A DNA stretch of 64,000 bases, taken from assembly GCF_030646615.1 (NCBI RefSeq), contig NZ_JAUSLG010000074.1:62001-126000 (forward strand), given 5' to 3'. A program made the position numbers and the translations under genes. Source of the stretch: Phenylobacterium sp. GTDB lineage: Bacteria > Pseudomonadota > Alphaproteobacteria > Caulobacterales > Caulobacteraceae. The notes beneath the pieces were generated by a model. The model did no database searches and had not been told where the DNA came from. It saw only the letters and a list, made by a program, of their open reading frames with translations. This document shows positions 54,483-64,000 of this stretch, piece by piece (position 1 is the first letter of the stretch; each line of letters opens with the position of its first letter).

Positions 54483-55378
54483 CCTGGCGTGATCGCCTGC
54501 CGGCTGTGCGCGGCAAGCTGCTGCGGGACGAGTCGCTCTCGCCCTTCACCTGGTTCCGGGTGGGCGGGGCCGCCGATGTGCTGTTCCTGCCGGCCGACAG
54601 CGACGACCTGGCGAGCTTCCTGCGCGGCCTCGACCCGGCGGTCCCCGTCACCGTCCTGGGGGTCGGCTCCAACGTCATCGTCCGGGACGGCGGGGTCGAG
54701 GGCGTGGTCGTGCGCCTGGCCGGCCGGGCCTTTGGCCAGATCACGGTCGAGGGCCTGAAGGTCACCGCCGGCTCTGCGGCTCTGGACGCCATGGTCGCCC
54801 GCGCGGCGGCCAAGGCGGGCGTGGCGGGCCTGGAATTCTATGCCGGCATCCCCGGCTCCATCGGCGGCGCCCTGACCATGAACGCCGGCTGCTATGGCGC
54901 CGAGACCAAGGACGTGCTGGTCTCCGCCTGGGGGATCGACCGCACGGGCGCCCGTCGGGACTTCGCCCTGGCCGACTTCGGCTACACCTATCGCCATAGC
55001 GCGGCGCCCGCCGACATCATCTGGATCGAGGCGGTCTATGAGGGCCAGGCCGACGACCCCGCCGCCATCACCACCCGCATCGACGAGATCACCACCCGGC
55101 GGGAGACCACCCAGCCGATCCGCGAAAAGACCGGCGGCTCCACCTTCAAGAACCCGCCAGGCCACTCGGCCTGGAAGCTGGTGGACGAGGCCGGCTGGCG
55201 CGGCAAGCCCCACGGCGGCGCCATGTTCTCCCCCCTCCACGTCAACTTCATGATCAACACCGGCGAGGCCACGGCGGCCGATCTGGAAGGCCTCGGCGAA
55301 GCGGTGCGCGCCGATGTGGCGGACAAGCTGGGCGTATCCCTCGACTGGGAAATCAAGCGGATCGGGCGAGCGGGCTGA
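54479..55378 (+). CDS. murB: UDP-N-acetylenolpyruvoylglucosamine reductase MurB
   Basis: A 299-residue FAD enzyme that makes UDP-MurNAc. FAD-binding motifs are [16 protein letters not shown] and [15 protein letters not shown]. The [18 protein letters not shown] loop and the active-site Ser221 in [10 protein letters not shown] are present, as is [13 protein letters not shown] near the end. It is the last gene before the interruption of the cluster. Its stop lies 3 bp from the stop of a convergent toxin gene. Confidence 0.95.
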
Positions 55379-55381
55379 GGC

Positions 55382-55819
55382 TCAGGTCGCGGGGATGTCT
55401 TCGCCAAAGCGCCAGGGATCAATCACCTTCAGGCCGCCGGCCATAAACGCGCTCACGTCGCGGGACGCTACGGCGAACCCGTGCACCGCAGCAATTGCGG
55501 CGATGTAGCCATCTGGCGTGGGAAAGCCCCTGCCGGCCACACGAGCCGTGACGGCCTGATCGGCGTAGCGCTGCGCCGCCCTTATGTCGAAAGGCAGTAC
55601 GCGGTCGGCAAACAGGGTCAGCACGCCATCCACCACCGCATGCAGCCGGTCCTTCCGTGCTCCCGCCGGGAGCACGCCGACGCCGAATAGGAGTTCGGCG
55701 ACGGTGACGCTGGAGATGAACAGCGTCTCGGCCGCCTGTGCGTCAAGCCAGCGAAGAACTGCCGGATGCGGCTCAGGCTTCATCGCCTCCGAGACGACAT
55801 TGGTATCGAGCAGGATCAT
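55382..55819 (-). CDS. PIN-domain toxin of a type II toxin-antitoxin pair (VapC/FitB-like)
   Basis: A 145-residue PIN-domain ribonuclease. The acidic metal-binding residues are all present: Asp5 (ILLDTNVVSE), Glu42 (VAELLFG), Asp103 (PTPDGYIAAIA) and Asp121 (ASRDVSAF). PIN toxins usually cut tRNA or rRNA to stop translation. The start overlaps the antitoxin gene by 4 bp, the normal arrangement. Its presence between murB and ddlB is unusual. Confidence 0.9.
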   Translation of the reverse strand: MILLDTNVVSEAMKPEPHPAVLRWLDAQAAETLFISSVTVAELLFGVGVLPAGARKDRLHAVVDGVLTLFADRVLPFDIRAAQRYADQAVTARVAGRGFPTPDGYIAAIAAVHGFAVASRDVSAFMAGGLKVIDPWRFGEDIPAT

Positions 55820-56070
55820 TCGAACCGCAGGGGTTCGGCAGGCGTCCTGTCGCGGGTTTCGTCGAGCGCTTCAACATCTGCATTGGTGAGCCCGATGTTC
55901 CGGCTCATCTCGGCCAGCGCTGTGCCAAGCCGAACCCGGCTCGCCGGCCGCACGGCCGCTTCTAGTATGACGCGCATCTCAGCCTCGGTGCTGCGACCAT
56001 GCTGCGCAGCCCGCACCTTCAAGGCGCGGTGGGCCTCATCTGAAAGGTTGCGAATGGTCACGGCGGCCAT
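55816..56070 (-). CDS. FitA/VapB-like ribbon-helix-helix antitoxin
   Basis: An 84-residue protein. The N-terminal ribbon-helix-helix DNA-binding part reads AAVTIRNLSDEAHRALKVRAA and HGRSTEAEMRVIL, as in FitA. The C-terminal half wraps the toxin. It should repress its own promoter together with the toxin; a palindromic ATGGC-containing element lies just upstream. It forms a 4-bp-overlap operon with the PIN toxin. Confidence 0.87.
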   Translation of the reverse strand: MAAVTIRNLSDEAHRALKVRAAQHGRSTEAEMRVILEAAVRPASRVRLGTALAEMSRNIGLTNADVEALDETRDRTPAEPLRFE

Positions 56071-56124
56071 GATGGCTAAGACTCACATTGACAGCATTGA
56101 TGGCAATTTACTGAATATGCCATC
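56067..56124 (-). promoter_or_regulatory. Candidate operator of the toxin-antitoxin pair
   Basis: GATGGCA (56099-56105) and TGCCATC (56118-56124) form a perfect inverted repeat with a 12-bp spacer. Another palindrome, GCCATGATGGC (56067-56077), overlaps the antitoxin start codon. Repeated ATGGC half sites in front of the antitoxin are what autoregulation by an RHH antitoxin would need. Confidence 0.45.
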
Positions 56125-56179
56125 GCCGCTCAAGGGGGCCAGCGTTGAACTTCGACATCTTCGGTAAGCGCTCGTAGGG

Positions 56180-57007
56180 TTGGTCGTGGGCACAGAACCG
56201 CCAATCATCATTCATCCCCGGGTACGAGCCTGGCTCGAAATCCGTGAGCCGCTTGAGCGACAGCTGTCTCCCCTGGGACGAGCGGCCATGCAGACTCTGG
56301 GGCTGGCCGAAGGCGAACGCGTCCTGGATGTCGGTTGCGGGGTTGGCGGCACGCCCATCGATCTCGCCCAGGCTGTCGGGCCGAGCGGATGGGTCGTGGG
56401 ATTGGAGCTTCTGCCCGCCGCCGTCGAGGCGGCGAGGCGGACAGAGGGCCTGCCGGCCAATGTCTCGTTCGAATGCGGCGACGCACAGACAATCCCGCTC
56501 GCCCCAGGCGCATTCGATGCGATCTTCTCCCGGTTTGGGATGATGTTCTTCGCCAAGCCGGCGGACGCCCTGAGCAATCTGAGGCAGGCGTTGCGTCCTG
56601 GGGGGCGGATGAGTTTCGTTTGCTGGAGAGCGCTGTCGGAGAACGAGCTCGATAGCTTCCCGCTAGGCGCCGCTGCGCCGTATCTACCGGATGAGCTTGT
56701 GACCCAGGCCCCGAAGGCCGCCCCGTTCTCGTTCTCCGATCCCGACCACCTATTGAACCTCATGCGGGCGGCCGGCTTCAGAGCGATCAGGATCGATGCT
56801 CATGACGCGCTTGTCAGCAGTGGAGACCTGGAGTCCATGGTCGAGGTCTGTTCGCGGGTCGGTGCGCTCGGCGCCATCCTGCGTGAGCATACCCATCTCG
56901 TCCCAGAGGCGACCTCGGCCCTGAGGGAGGCTCTGGCCGCCCGGGACGGGCCGGGCGGTCCAGGGTTGCGCGCCTCAACCTGGATTGTCTCCGCCCAAGC
57001 CGGTTGA
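56180..57007 (+). CDS. Class I SAM-dependent methyltransferase
   Basis: A 275-residue methyltransferase. Motif I is VLDVGCGVGGTPIDLA, motif II has the acidic residue in VVGLELLPAAVEAAR, and motif IV is FDAIFSRFGMMFF, followed by LRPGGRMSFVCWR (motif VI). The fold is that of small-molecule or lipid methyltransferases (UbiE-like). The acceptor is unknown. The start is uncertain (TTG 56180, or GTG 56186). It lies in the stretch with lower GC between the toxin-antitoxin pair and the efflux genes. Confidence 0.8.
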   Translation: MVVGTEPPIIIHPRVRAWLEIREPLERQLSPLGRAAMQTLGLAEGERVLDVGCGVGGTPIDLAQAVGPSGWVVGLELLPAAVEAARRTEGLPANVSFECGDAQTIPLAPGAFDAIFSRFGMMFFAKPADALSNLRQALRPGGRMSFVCWRALSENELDSFPLGAAAPYLPDELVTQAPKAAPFSFSDPDHLLNLMRAAGFRAIRIDAHDALVSSGDLESMVEVCSRVGALGAILREHTHLVPEATSALREALAARDGPGGPGLRASTWIVSAQAG

Positions 57008-57116
57008 GCCTGCGACACTCTTCCTACGCTCGACGCGCCTACGCAGCGCGCTGCTGGCCTGGCCCACCTAAGGCGAGTGGCCATCGGACTGGCGGTCGAG
57101 GCGCCACCCGTCGGAC

Positions 57117-57545
57117 CTAGTCTACGGCAAGCCGCTTCTGCATGAAGTAGCGTGGGAATATTGGTGATGGTCCGTCCAACTGCCCAAACACCTCAAATCC
57201 TAGCCGCTCGTAGAAGGGCCGCGCCTGGAAGGCGTAGGTGTCCAACCACATGTGACGGCAAGTGAGCCGTCGGGCTTCGTCCTCAGCCTGCCTCATAAGT
57301 TCCCGCCCGAAACCCTGTCCGCGAGCGTGCTCTGGCACAACCACGAGGCCGATATAAAAGGACCCCCATAGCGCGAGCGCCCATAGGCCCCCAGCGACTG
57401 CTGGGGCGCCGTCATGACTCAGCGTCAGGGCGAAGGACGTACCCTCCGCTTCGCTGGCGATGGTCTGGTTGAAGGCGAGCAGAGGCGCCCAGATGGGCAT
57501 GTAGGCTGCGCCGGGATCGGCGGCGGCTGCGATCGTGTAGGTCAT
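57117..57545 (-). CDS. GNAT family N-acetyltransferase
   Basis: A 142-residue GNAT protein. The acetyl-CoA motif is VVPEHARGQGFGRELMRQAE, and the C-terminal MWLDTYAFQARPFYERLGFEVFG is typical of small GNAT enzymes that modify drugs, amines or peptides. The acceptor is unknown. A GGAAGAG ribosome site precedes the ATG. GC content and codon choice look less GC-biased than in the flanking dcw genes, as for the toxin-antitoxin pair. Confidence 0.83.
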   Translation of the reverse strand: MTYTIAAAADPGAAYMPIWAPLLAFNQTIASEAEGTSFALTLSHDGAPAVAGGLWALALWGSFYIGLVVVPEHARGQGFGRELMRQAEDEARRLTCRHMWLDTYAFQARPFYERLGFEVFGQLDGPSPIFPRYFMQKRLAVD

Positions 57546-57746
57546 AGCTCTTCCGGTCTGAAGGAGGGGTGGTGATGGCGGACAAGCGCCAACACGGCCG
57601 CAGGCGACGGACCTGTGGCGCGAGGCTCTTCCGGAGAGCCGACTTCAGACTGCGACGAAACCGATCATGTGCAGAGCTTAGTTGGGAGGCGATGGATATC
57701 AATGGCCCCATGAAAGCGCGCTTCGAACGCTTCCCGTTTACATCGT

Positions 57747-57766
57747 AAGCTAACACTGTTTAGATC
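57747..57766. promoter_or_regulatory. Possible operator/promoter element before the efflux genes
   Basis: The low-GC segment GCTAACACTGTTTAGA contains an imperfect dyad (CTAACA/GTTTAG) 28-46 bp before the adaptor gene. TetR-type repressors of RND pumps often bind such sites, but no regulator gene is nearby. The rest of 57546-57792 shows nothing else clear. Confidence 0.25.
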
Positions 57767-57792
57767 ACCCCTCCAAAGGGATGGGGTGAGCC

Positions 57793-58875
57793 ATGCGCAG
57801 GACCTGTGCGAAGGCGTTTCTGGGGTTGGGTATGGCGGGGTTGCTCGCCGCCTGCGGGGGCGCTGATCCTGAGGCGGCCACGGCACCCTTGCCGGCGGTA
57901 GAGGCGGTCGCGGTGCGCGATCCCAGCGGGGCGTCGCAGATCACCGCCACCGGCGCCCTGGCCCGCCAGCGGGAGGCGCAGCTGTCGTTCCGCGTGCCCG
58001 GCGTCATTACAGAACTCACCGTGGACGAGGGCGACACCGTCCGCGCCGGCCAGGTCATTGCGCGCCTGGACCCCACGACGGTGGAGGCCGGCCGCCAGCG
58101 GGCCCAGGTGGAGCTTGACCGCGCCCGTCGCGACCTGGAGCGGGACCAGGCCCTGTTCGACAAGGGCTTTGTCAGCCGCCAGCGGATCGATGATCGCAAG
58201 AGCGCGCTCGCCGCCGCCGAGGCGGCCTATGCGTCGGCCGCCTTCGACCGCCGCTGGGCGACCCTGACGGCGCCGGCCGCCGGCGTCGTCCTGTCGCGGA
58301 CCATGGCGGCGGGGCAGGTGGTCCAGGCCGGCCAGGCGGTGGTCACGCTCGCCGACGCCGGCTCGCCCCTGGTGCTGCGCGCGCCGGTCCCCGATAGCCA
58401 GGCGGCCCGCATCGCCATGGGGGCCTCAGCCCAGGTGCGGGTGGGGGATCAGACCCTGCCGGGCCGGGTCATCCTGATCGGCGGCGAGAGCGGGGCGTCC
58501 ACCGGCACGGTGGATGTGGAGATCGAGATCGCCGCGGCGCCGGGCCTTCGCAGCGGCCAGGTGGCCACCGCCTCGATCGGCGCCGCCCCCAGCCTGGGCG
58601 GCGAGGCGGGCTATGCCCGGGCGCCGGCCGAGGCGATCCAGGAGGCCGACAACGGCCGCGCCTTCGTCCTGCGCCTGGACAACGGGGTCGCGCGACGCAC
58701 GGCGGTGGAGTTTGGCGGCTTTGACGGGGATGACGCCCTGATCCGCGGCCTGCCGGCTGGAGCGCGGGTGATCACGGCCGGCGGCGGCTTTGTCGGCGAC
58801 GGCGACAAGGTGCAGGTGGTCGATCCCACGGCCCTGGTCGCCCAGGCCCAGAACGCCCGGGGCGCGGCGCAATGA
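57793..58875 (+). CDS. RND efflux periplasmic adaptor (membrane-fusion) lipoprotein
   Basis: A 360-residue adaptor. The lipobox LLAAC gives lipidated Cys21. The biotinyl-lipoyl-like half motifs (FRVPGVITELTVDEGDTVRAGQVIARLD) flank a coiled-coil hairpin (about 95-145, with KGFVSRQRIDDRKSALAAAEAAYASA), then beta-barrel and membrane-proximal domains. It connects the inner-membrane pump to an outer-membrane channel. It overlaps the pump gene by 4 bp. No TolC-type gene is adjacent, so a channel encoded elsewhere is needed. Confidence 0.9.
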   Translation: MRRTCAKAFLGLGMAGLLAACGGADPEAATAPLPAVEAVAVRDPSGASQITATGALARQREAQLSFRVPGVITELTVDEGDTVRAGQVIARLDPTTVEAGRQRAQVELDRARRDLERDQALFDKGFVSRQRIDDRKSALAAAEAAYASAAFDRRWATLTAPAAGVVLSRTMAAGQVVQAGQAVVTLADAGSPLVLRAPVPDSQAARIAMGASAQVRVGDQTLPGRVILIGGESGASTGTVDVEIEIAAAPGLRSGQVATASIGAAPSLGGEAGYARAPAEAIQEADNGRAFVLRLDNGVARRTAVEFGGFDGDDALIRGLPAGARVITAGGGFVGDGDKVQVVDPTALVAQAQNARGAAQ

Positions 58876-61800
58876 CCTTCGATCCCGCCGGCTTCGCCGT
58901 CCGCAGGTGGCAGTTCACCCTGGTGGCCTTCGCCCTGCTGACGGCGCTCGGCCTCAACGCCTTTTCCAGCATCCCCCGGTCCGAGGACCCGCATTTTCCA
59001 ATCCCCGTCATGATCGTCCGCGCCGTCCTGCCCGGCGCCGAGCCCACCGAGATGGAGCAGCTGATCGCCGATCCGCTGGAGGACGCCCTCGACGGCCTCG
59101 ACGATGTGGGCGAGATCCGCTCCACCAGCCAGGACGGCTCGGCCGTGGTCCAGGTGGAGTTCGACTGGAGCGTCGACACCGACCGCAAATATGACGAGGT
59201 GGTGCGCGAGGTGAACGCCCTGCGGCCGACCCTGCCGGCCGGCCTCGCCCTGCTGGAGGTGCGCCGGGCGCGCACCACCGAGGTGGCGGTGGTGCAGGTG
59301 GCCCTGGTCAGCGAGCACCTGCCCATGCGCCGCCTGGAAAAGGTGGCCGAACGCCTGCGCGAACGCCTGGCCCGGGCGCCGGGCGTGCGACAGGCCGAAT
59401 ATTGGGGGGCGCCGCCGTCGGAGGTGCAGGTGGCCCTGGACCTGCCCAGGCTGGCGGCCCTGCAGCTGCCGGCCACCGCCGTCGCCGACGCCCTGGCCGC
59501 GGCCGGCGCCGAGGCGCCTATCGGCGCGGTCCATGCCGGCGACCGCCGGTTCAACGTCAAGGCCGGCGGCGCCTTTCGTGATCTCGAGGCCATTCGCCAG
59601 ACGCCGGTGCGGTCGGTGAACGGCCAGGTGGTGCGGGTCCAGGACGTGGCCCGGGTGGACTGGTCGCAGGCTGAGCCCACCCACCTGGCGCGGTTCAATG
59701 GCGCGCGCGCCGTGTTCGTCACCGTCAAGCAGAAGGACGGGGCCGACGTCGCCAAGCTGACCGCCGGGGTCAACGCCGCCCTGGACGAGTTCGAAAGGAC
59801 CCTGCCTTCGGGGGTGAAGCTGGAGCGCGGCTTCCAGCAGGCGGAGAATGTGAAGCACCGGCTCAACCGCCTGTTCCGGGACTTCGGCCTGGCGCTGACC
59901 CTGGTGCTGATCACCCTGCTGCCCCTGGGCTTCCGGGCCGGGGTTGTGGTGATGATGTCGATCCCGCTGTCGCTGCTGATCGGGCTTTCGGTGATGCAGG
60001 GACTGGGCTTCACCCTGAACCAGCTGGCCATCGCCGGCTTCGTGCTCAGCCTTGGCCTGCTGGTGGATGACTCCATCGTGGTGACCGAGAACATCGCCCG
60101 GCGCCTGCGGGCCGGGGAGGACCGCACGACGGCCGCCATCAACGGCACGCGGCAGATCTCCATGGCCGTGCTCGGCTGTACGGCCACCCTCATGCTGGCC
60201 TTCCTGCCGCTGATGTTCCTGCCGGAGGGTGCGGGCGCCTATATCCGCTCCCTGCCGGTGGCGGTGCTGACCACGGTGGGGGCTTCGCTCCTGGTGTCGC
60301 TGACCGTCATCCCCTTCCTGGCCAGCCGCATCCTGTCGCGGCATGAGGACCCGGAGGGCAATGCGATCCTGCGGACGATCAATGGCGCCATCCATCGCTT
60401 CTACACGCCCATCCTGCACCGGGCCCTGGCGCGGCCGTGGGCGGCGCTGGGGATCATCCTCGCCATCTGCGCCACCACCATCCCGATGCTGGGGGCCATC
60501 GGCTCCTCCCTGTTCCCGCCGGCCGAGACGCCGCAGTTCATCGTGCGGATCGAAACTCAGCAGGGAACCTCGATGGCCAAGACCGACGAGGCCCTGCGCT
60601 ATGTGGAGGCCCGCCTGGCCCAGGAAGAGGCGGTGGTCTGGCGCGCGGCGAACCTTGGCCGCGGCAATCCGCAGATCTTCTACAATGTGAACCAGGCTGA
60701 GCCGCAGCCCAACTATGCCGAGGTCTATGCGTCCCTGGCCGCCTGGGAGCCGGGCGAGAGCCCAGAGCTGCTGGATAGCCTGCGGCGGGATTTCGACCTC
60801 TATCCCGGGGCGCGGATCCGGGTGATCGTGTTCGAGAATGGCCCGCCCATCGAGGCCCCGATCGCGGTGCGGCTGCAGGGCCAGGACCTCAGCGTTCTCA
60901 AGGCCCTGGCGGCCCAGGCCGAGGCGGTGCTGAAGGCGACGCCGGGCGCCCGCGATGTCGCCAACCCCATGCGCCTGGACCGGACTGACCTCGACCTCGG
61001 CCTGGACGAGGCCAAGGCCGCCGCATTGGGCGTGCCGGCCGGCGCCGGCCGCCGCATCACCCGCCTGGCGCTGTCTGGGGAGTCCGTCGCCCGCTACCGC
61101 GACGCCGACGGTGACGATTACGCCGTCAATGTCCGCCTGCCGATGGAGGGCCGCAACGAACTGGCGGCCCTGGACGGGATCTATCTGCCGACCACCACGG
61201 GCCAGAACGTGCCCATGGCCGCGGTGGCGACGCCGGTCCTGACGTCCAGCCCCGCGCGGATCGACCGGGTGGATCGCCTGCGGACGGTCACCATCACCGC
61301 CTATGTCAGCACCGGCTACCTGACGTCCAAGGTGACCTCGGACGCCCAGGCGCGGCTCGATGACGCGATCGTCCTGCCGCCCGGCTACGGCCTGTCCCTG
61401 GGCGGCCAGGCCGAGGCCCAGTCGGAGAGCTTTGCGGGGCTGGGGGCAGCGGTGATGATCGCCATCTTCGGCATCCTGGCCGTGCTGGTCCTGGAGTTCG
61501 GCAAGTTCAAGACCGCCCTTGTGGTGGCCGGGATCATTCCGCTCGGCCTGTTCGGCGCCGTCGCCGCCCTCTGGCTGACCGGCGATTCCATGTCCTTCAC
61601 CGCCACCATCGGCATGATCGCCCTGATCGGCATCGAGATCAAAAACTCCATCCTGCTGGTGGACTTCACCGAACAGCTCCGGCGCACCGGCGTGCCCCTG
61701 CGCGCGGCCATCGAGCGGGCGGGCGAGGTCCGCTTCCTGCCGGTGCTGCTGACCTCGGTCACCGCCATCGCCGGGCTGACGCCGCTGGCCCTGGAGGGGT

Positions 61801-61973
61801 CAGGCCTCTATTCGCCCCTGGCCATCGCCATCATGGGCGGACTGGTCACCTCGACCTTCCTGTCGCGGGTCGCCACCCCGGTCATGTACTGGCTGCTCTC
61901 GCGTGGCGAGCAAGAGCGGGAGCCGGACGCCGCCGCCGACGCCGTGCTGACCGCCCCGTCACCGATGATCTGA
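58872..61973 (+). CDS. RND-type multidrug efflux permease
   Basis: A 1033-residue RND transporter with two repeats of six transmembrane helices and large periplasmic loops. The TM4 segment [19 protein letters not shown] carries the Asp pair that relays protons. [26 protein letters not shown] near the C-terminus is typical of AcrB-class pumps. The substrate range (drugs, bile salts, heavy metals) cannot be read from the sequence. It overlaps the adaptor gene by 4 bp and ends 76 bp before ddlB. Confidence 0.93.
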   Translation: MTFDPAGFAVRRWQFTLVAFALLTALGLNAFSSIPRSEDPHFPIPVMIVRAVLPGAEPTEMEQLIADPLEDALDGLDDVGEIRSTSQDGSAVVQVEFDWSVDTDRKYDEVVREVNALRPTLPAGLALLEVRRARTTEVAVVQVALVSEHLPMRRLEKVAERLRERLARAPGVRQAEYWGAPPSEVQVALDLPRLAALQLPATAVADALAAAGAEAPIGAVHAGDRRFNVKAGGAFRDLEAIRQTPVRSVNGQVVRVQDVARVDWSQAEPTHLARFNGARAVFVTVKQKDGADVAKLTAGVNAALDEFERTLPSGVKLERGFQQAENVKHRLNRLFRDFGLALTLVLITLLPLGFRAGVVVMMSIPLSLLIGLSVMQGLGFTLNQLAIAGFVLSLGLLVDDSIVVTENIARRLRAGEDRTTAAINGTRQISMAVLGCTATLMLAFLPLMFLPEGAGAYIRSLPVAVLTTVGASLLVSLTVIPFLASRILSRHEDPEGNAILRTINGAIHRFYTPILHRALARPWAALGIILAICATTIPMLGAIGSSLFPPAETPQFIVRIETQQGTSMAKTDEALRYVEARLAQEEAVVWRAANLGRGNPQIFYNVNQAEPQPNYAEVYASLAAWEPGESPELLDSLRRDFDLYPGARIRVIVFENGPPIEAPIAVRLQGQDLSVLKALAAQAEAVLKATPGARDVANPMRLDRTDLDLGLDEAKAAALGVPAGAGRRITRLALSGESVARYRDADGDDYAVNVRLPMEGRNELAALDGIYLPTTTGQNVPMAAVATPVLTSSPARIDRVDRLRTVTITAYVSTGYLTSKVTSDAQARLDDAIVLPPGYGLSLGGQAEAQSESFAGLGAAVMIAIFGILAVLVLEFGKFKTALVVAGIIPLGLFGAVAALWLTGDSMSFTATIGMIALIGIEIKNSILLVDFTEQLRRTGVPLRAAIERAGEVRFLPVLLTSVTAIAGLTPLALEGSGLYSPLAIAIMGGLVTSTFLSRVATPVMYWLLSRGEQEREPDAAADAVLTAPSPMI

Positions 61974-62049
61974 GGAGGCGAGGGCGCTTGACGCGCCGGC
62001 CCTGGCCGCCGAAGGGGAGGCCTCAAGCCCTCCGCAACACGAGACGCCC

Positions 62050-62997
62050 ATGGCCTTTTCCGTCGCCGGTAAACACGTCGCCGTCCTGCTGGGCGGCCTC
62101 TCGCCCGAGCGGGAGGTCAGCCTGGTTTCCGGCGCGGCCTGCGCTGACGCCCTGGAGCGCCTGGGCGCCCAGGTCACCCGTCTGGACGCCGGCCGCGACG
62201 TGGCCCAGCGTCTGGCTGACCTCAAGCCCGACGTCTGCTTCAACGCCCTGCATGGGGAGTGGGGGGAGGATGGCTGCGTCCAGGGCGTGCTCGAAACCCT
62301 CGGCCTGCCCTACACTCATTCCGGCGTGCTGGCCTCGGCGCTCGCCATGGACAAGGCCAAGGCCAAGGCCGTCCTGGCCGCCGCCGGGGTGACGGTGCCG
62401 GGCGGCGGGCTGTTCAACCGGTTCGAGGCCGCCGCCGACCACGTCATGGCGCCGCCCTATGTGGTCAAGCCTAACGCCCAGGGGTCGTCCGTCGGCGTCT
62501 TCCTGGTCTTCGAGGGCGCGAATCGGCCGCCGCAGGAGCTGGTGGCGCCGAGCTGGACCTTCGGCGAAGAGGTGATGATCGAGCCCTATATCCGCGGAAA
62601 AGAGCTCGCCTGCGGCGTTATGGCCGGCAAGGCGATGACGGTGACCGACATCGTGCCCAGGACGGGGTTCTATGACTATGAGGCCAAGTACGGGGAGGGG
62701 GGGTCCGACCACGTAATCCCGGCTCAAATTCCGCCGCATGTCTTTGAAAAGGCGATGGAACTGAGTGAGAGGGCGCACGCAGCCCTGGGTTGCCGTGGAG
62801 TGACCCGGTCGGATCTTCGTTATGACGACATTAACGACATTCTGGTCCTCTTGGAGGTCAATACCCAGCCCGGCATGACGCCGACCTCGCTCGTCCCCGA
62901 GCAGGCGGCCAAGCTCGGGGTGGATTTCGACCAACTGGTGCATTGGATTACGGAGGACGCCTATGCCCGCGGCATTGCGGGGGGGAGCGCGGACTAA
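62050..62997 (+). CDS. ddlB: D-alanine-D-alanine ligase
   Basis: A 315-residue ATP-grasp ligase that makes D-Ala-D-Ala for MurF. The N-terminal [19 protein letters not shown], the nucleotide-site [29 protein letters not shown], and the metal-binding [20 protein letters not shown] are diagnostic. It belongs to the dcw cluster but is separated from murB by a 6.7-kb insertion, so it may need its own promoter or read-through from the efflux genes. It overlaps ftsQ by 35 bp. Confidence 0.96.
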   Translation: MAFSVAGKHVAVLLGGLSPEREVSLVSGAACADALERLGAQVTRLDAGRDVAQRLADLKPDVCFNALHGEWGEDGCVQGVLETLGLPYTHSGVLASALAMDKAKAKAVLAAAGVTVPGGGLFNRFEAAADHVMAPPYVVKPNAQGSSVGVFLVFEGANRPPQELVAPSWTFGEEVMIEPYIRGKELACGVMAGKAMTVTDIVPRTGFYDYEAKYGEGGSDHVIPAQIPPHVFEKAMELSERAHAALGCRGVTRSDLRYDDINDILVLLEVNTQPGMTPTSLVPEQAAKLGVDFDQLVHWITEDAYARGIAGGSAD

Positions 62998-63877
62998 GGC
63001 GAAGCCCCGGGCCAAAGCGCCCTCCAGTCCCCGAAAGACCCGCGGCGCGTCCAAGGCTCAGGCGGCATATGCGCCGGGCAAGCTGGGCGCGGCCCGCGGC
63101 CTTGGCCTGTCCCCCGGACATGCCCTGATCGCGGCCGGCGGCGTACTGGCCTTGACCCTGGTGGTCGCCCTGTCCACCGGCGACCGCGCCGAGAAGATCG
63201 GCCAGGGAACCCAGGCCGCGCTGGGCCGCCAGTTCGCCAGCCTCGGGTTCCGCCTCAACGCCGTCCACGTCCAGGGCGCTTCGCCGGCCGCCACCGCCGA
63301 CATCCTGGCCGCCGCCGGCGTCTACAAGGATCAGCCAGTGCTGGGCCTGGACCTCGACGCCCTGCGCGCCCGAGTTGAGGCCGTGGGCTGGGTCGAGGAG
63401 GCGCGGGTCGTGCGCCTGCTGCCCGACACCCTGATCATCGCCATTTCTGAACGCAAGCAACTGGCCGTCTGGCAGCACAACGGCGCCAGCCGGGTCATCG
63501 ACGCCGAGGGCAAGGTCATTCCCGAGGCCAACCCCCTGCGCTCGGCCAACCTCCCCCTGGTGGTCGGCCAGGGCGCCGACCAGCACGCCGCAGCCATCCT
63601 GCCGCGGATCGCCTCCCGGCCCAGGCTGATGAGCCGGGTGGAGGCCCTGGTGCGGGTGGATGACCGGCGTTGGGACCTGCGGCTCAAGGACGGATCCCTC
63701 GTTCAACTCCCGGCGGTCGACGAAGAAGCGGCCCTGATTCAGCTGGAACAGCTCGACCAGCGCTCACGGATACTCGAGCTGGGCTTTGCACGGATCGACC
63801 TGCGCGATCCGACGATGGTGGCGGTGCGGCCGCGTGACCAGGTCCGCTCCGGCGGCCTGGTCGCCGACGGCGCCTAG
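62963..63877 (+). CDS. ftsQ: Cell division protein FtsQ
   Basis: A 304-residue bitopic divisome protein. It has a basic cytoplasmic tail (rich in Lys/Arg, [17 protein letters not shown]) and one transmembrane helix (about 53-70). A POTRA domain follows ([56 protein letters not shown]), then the beta domain. The ATG lies within the ddlB reading frame (35-bp overlap), so translation is coupled. FtsQ recruits FtsL/FtsB. Confidence 0.93.
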   Translation: MPAALRGGARTKAKPRAKAPSSPRKTRGASKAQAAYAPGKLGAARGLGLSPGHALIAAGGVLALTLVVALSTGDRAEKIGQGTQAALGRQFASLGFRLNAVHVQGASPAATADILAAAGVYKDQPVLGLDLDALRARVEAVGWVEEARVVRLLPDTLIIAISERKQLAVWQHNGASRVIDAEGKVIPEANPLRSANLPLVVGQGADQHAAAILPRIASRPRLMSRVEALVRVDDRRWDLRLKDGSLVQLPAVDEEAALIQLEQLDQRSRILELGFARIDLRDPTMVAVRPRDQVRSGGLVADGA

Positions 63878-63895
63878 GTGGTGGAAGGAAGAACC

Positions 63896-64000
63896 GTGCC
63901 GTTCGGGACCAAAACGGTCGAAAAACACAGCAGTCGCGACAGTCTGAAGGCGGCCCTGGGGCGTCAACCCCTGGTGGCGGCCGTGGATCTGGGCGCCTCC
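63896..64000 (+). CDS. ftsA: Cell division protein FtsA, N-terminal part (runs off the window end)
   Basis: The first 35 codons (GTG start) are present: MPFGTKTVEKHSSRDSLKAA, then the actin-fold start LVAAVDLGAS near residue 26. A good GGAAGGAAGAA ribosome site lies just upstream. The position after ftsQ is the usual place for ftsA. FtsA tethers FtsZ to the membrane; the remainder and ftsZ are outside the window. Confidence 0.9.
   Translation, partial: MPFGTKTVEKHSSRDSLKAALGRQPLVAAVDLGAS

Overview
The window is GC-rich (about 70%), densely packed chromosomal DNA of an alphaproteobacterium. It is most likely from the Caulobacteraceae (Caulobacter/Phenylobacterium group). The evidence is the division and cell-wall (dcw) gene order with rnpB just upstream of mraZ, several TonB-dependent receptors, a ccoNOQP-GHIS block, a globin-coupled chemoreceptor, and GANTC sites in the mraZ promoter. 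The genus is inferred, not proven. No tRNA, CRISPR array, insertion sequence or phage gene was seen.

Layout. 0-5 kb: the 5' end of a siderophore receptor behind a Fur-box-like site, an OprO/OprP-type porin, two small secreted proteins (one with four EF-hands), and an OmpR/EnvZ-type pair. 5-11.5 kb: a single-TM protein, a stand-alone receiver protein, free-methionine-sulfoxide reductase, a three-gene glycan-modification candidate operon (FemAB-like acyltransferase, GT2, JmjC/cupin), and a thiolase. 11.6-19.4 kb: two TonB-type outer-membrane proteins, a soluble globin-coupled chemoreceptor, and a sorbosone-dehydrogenase-like lipoprotein. 19.4-27.2 kb (minus strand): cbb3 oxidase genes and their maturation genes, ccoN-O-Q-P-G-H-I-S, behind a FixK/FNR-type box. 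27.3-36.1 kb: a small Cys protein, dusA, another TonB receptor, GNAT, retropepsin and DUF1289 proteins, a secreted protein with a strong terminator, phospholipase D and an EEP phosphatase. 36.2-41.2 kb: two acyl-CoA dehydrogenase genes that look like partner subunits, a DMT transporter, an amidase and a PaiB-like protein. 41.2-64 kb: rnpB, then mraZ-rsmH-ftsL-ftsI-murE-murF-mraY-murD-ftsW-murG-murC-murB, a 6.7-kb interruption, then ddlB-ftsQ-ftsA (cut by the window end).

How the genes work together. The dcw genes supply peptidoglycan precursor synthesis and septal machinery; most junctions overlap or nearly touch, which indicates one translationally coupled transcript. The interruption between murB and ddlB carries a VapBC/FitAB-type toxin-antitoxin pair, a methyltransferase, a GNAT enzyme and an RND efflux pump. 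Part of it (about 55.4-57.8 kb) reads as lower in GC than its surroundings and looks acquired. The cco block encodes a high-affinity terminal oxidase plus the copper and haem assembly factors it needs, probably induced by low oxygen.

No clearly unprecedented system is visible. The best leads are the acyltransferase-GT2-JmjC operon, the toxin-antitoxin/efflux island inside dcw, the acyl-CoA dehydrogenase pair with complementary motif losses, and the small Cys protein that shares a FixK-type box with ccoN.
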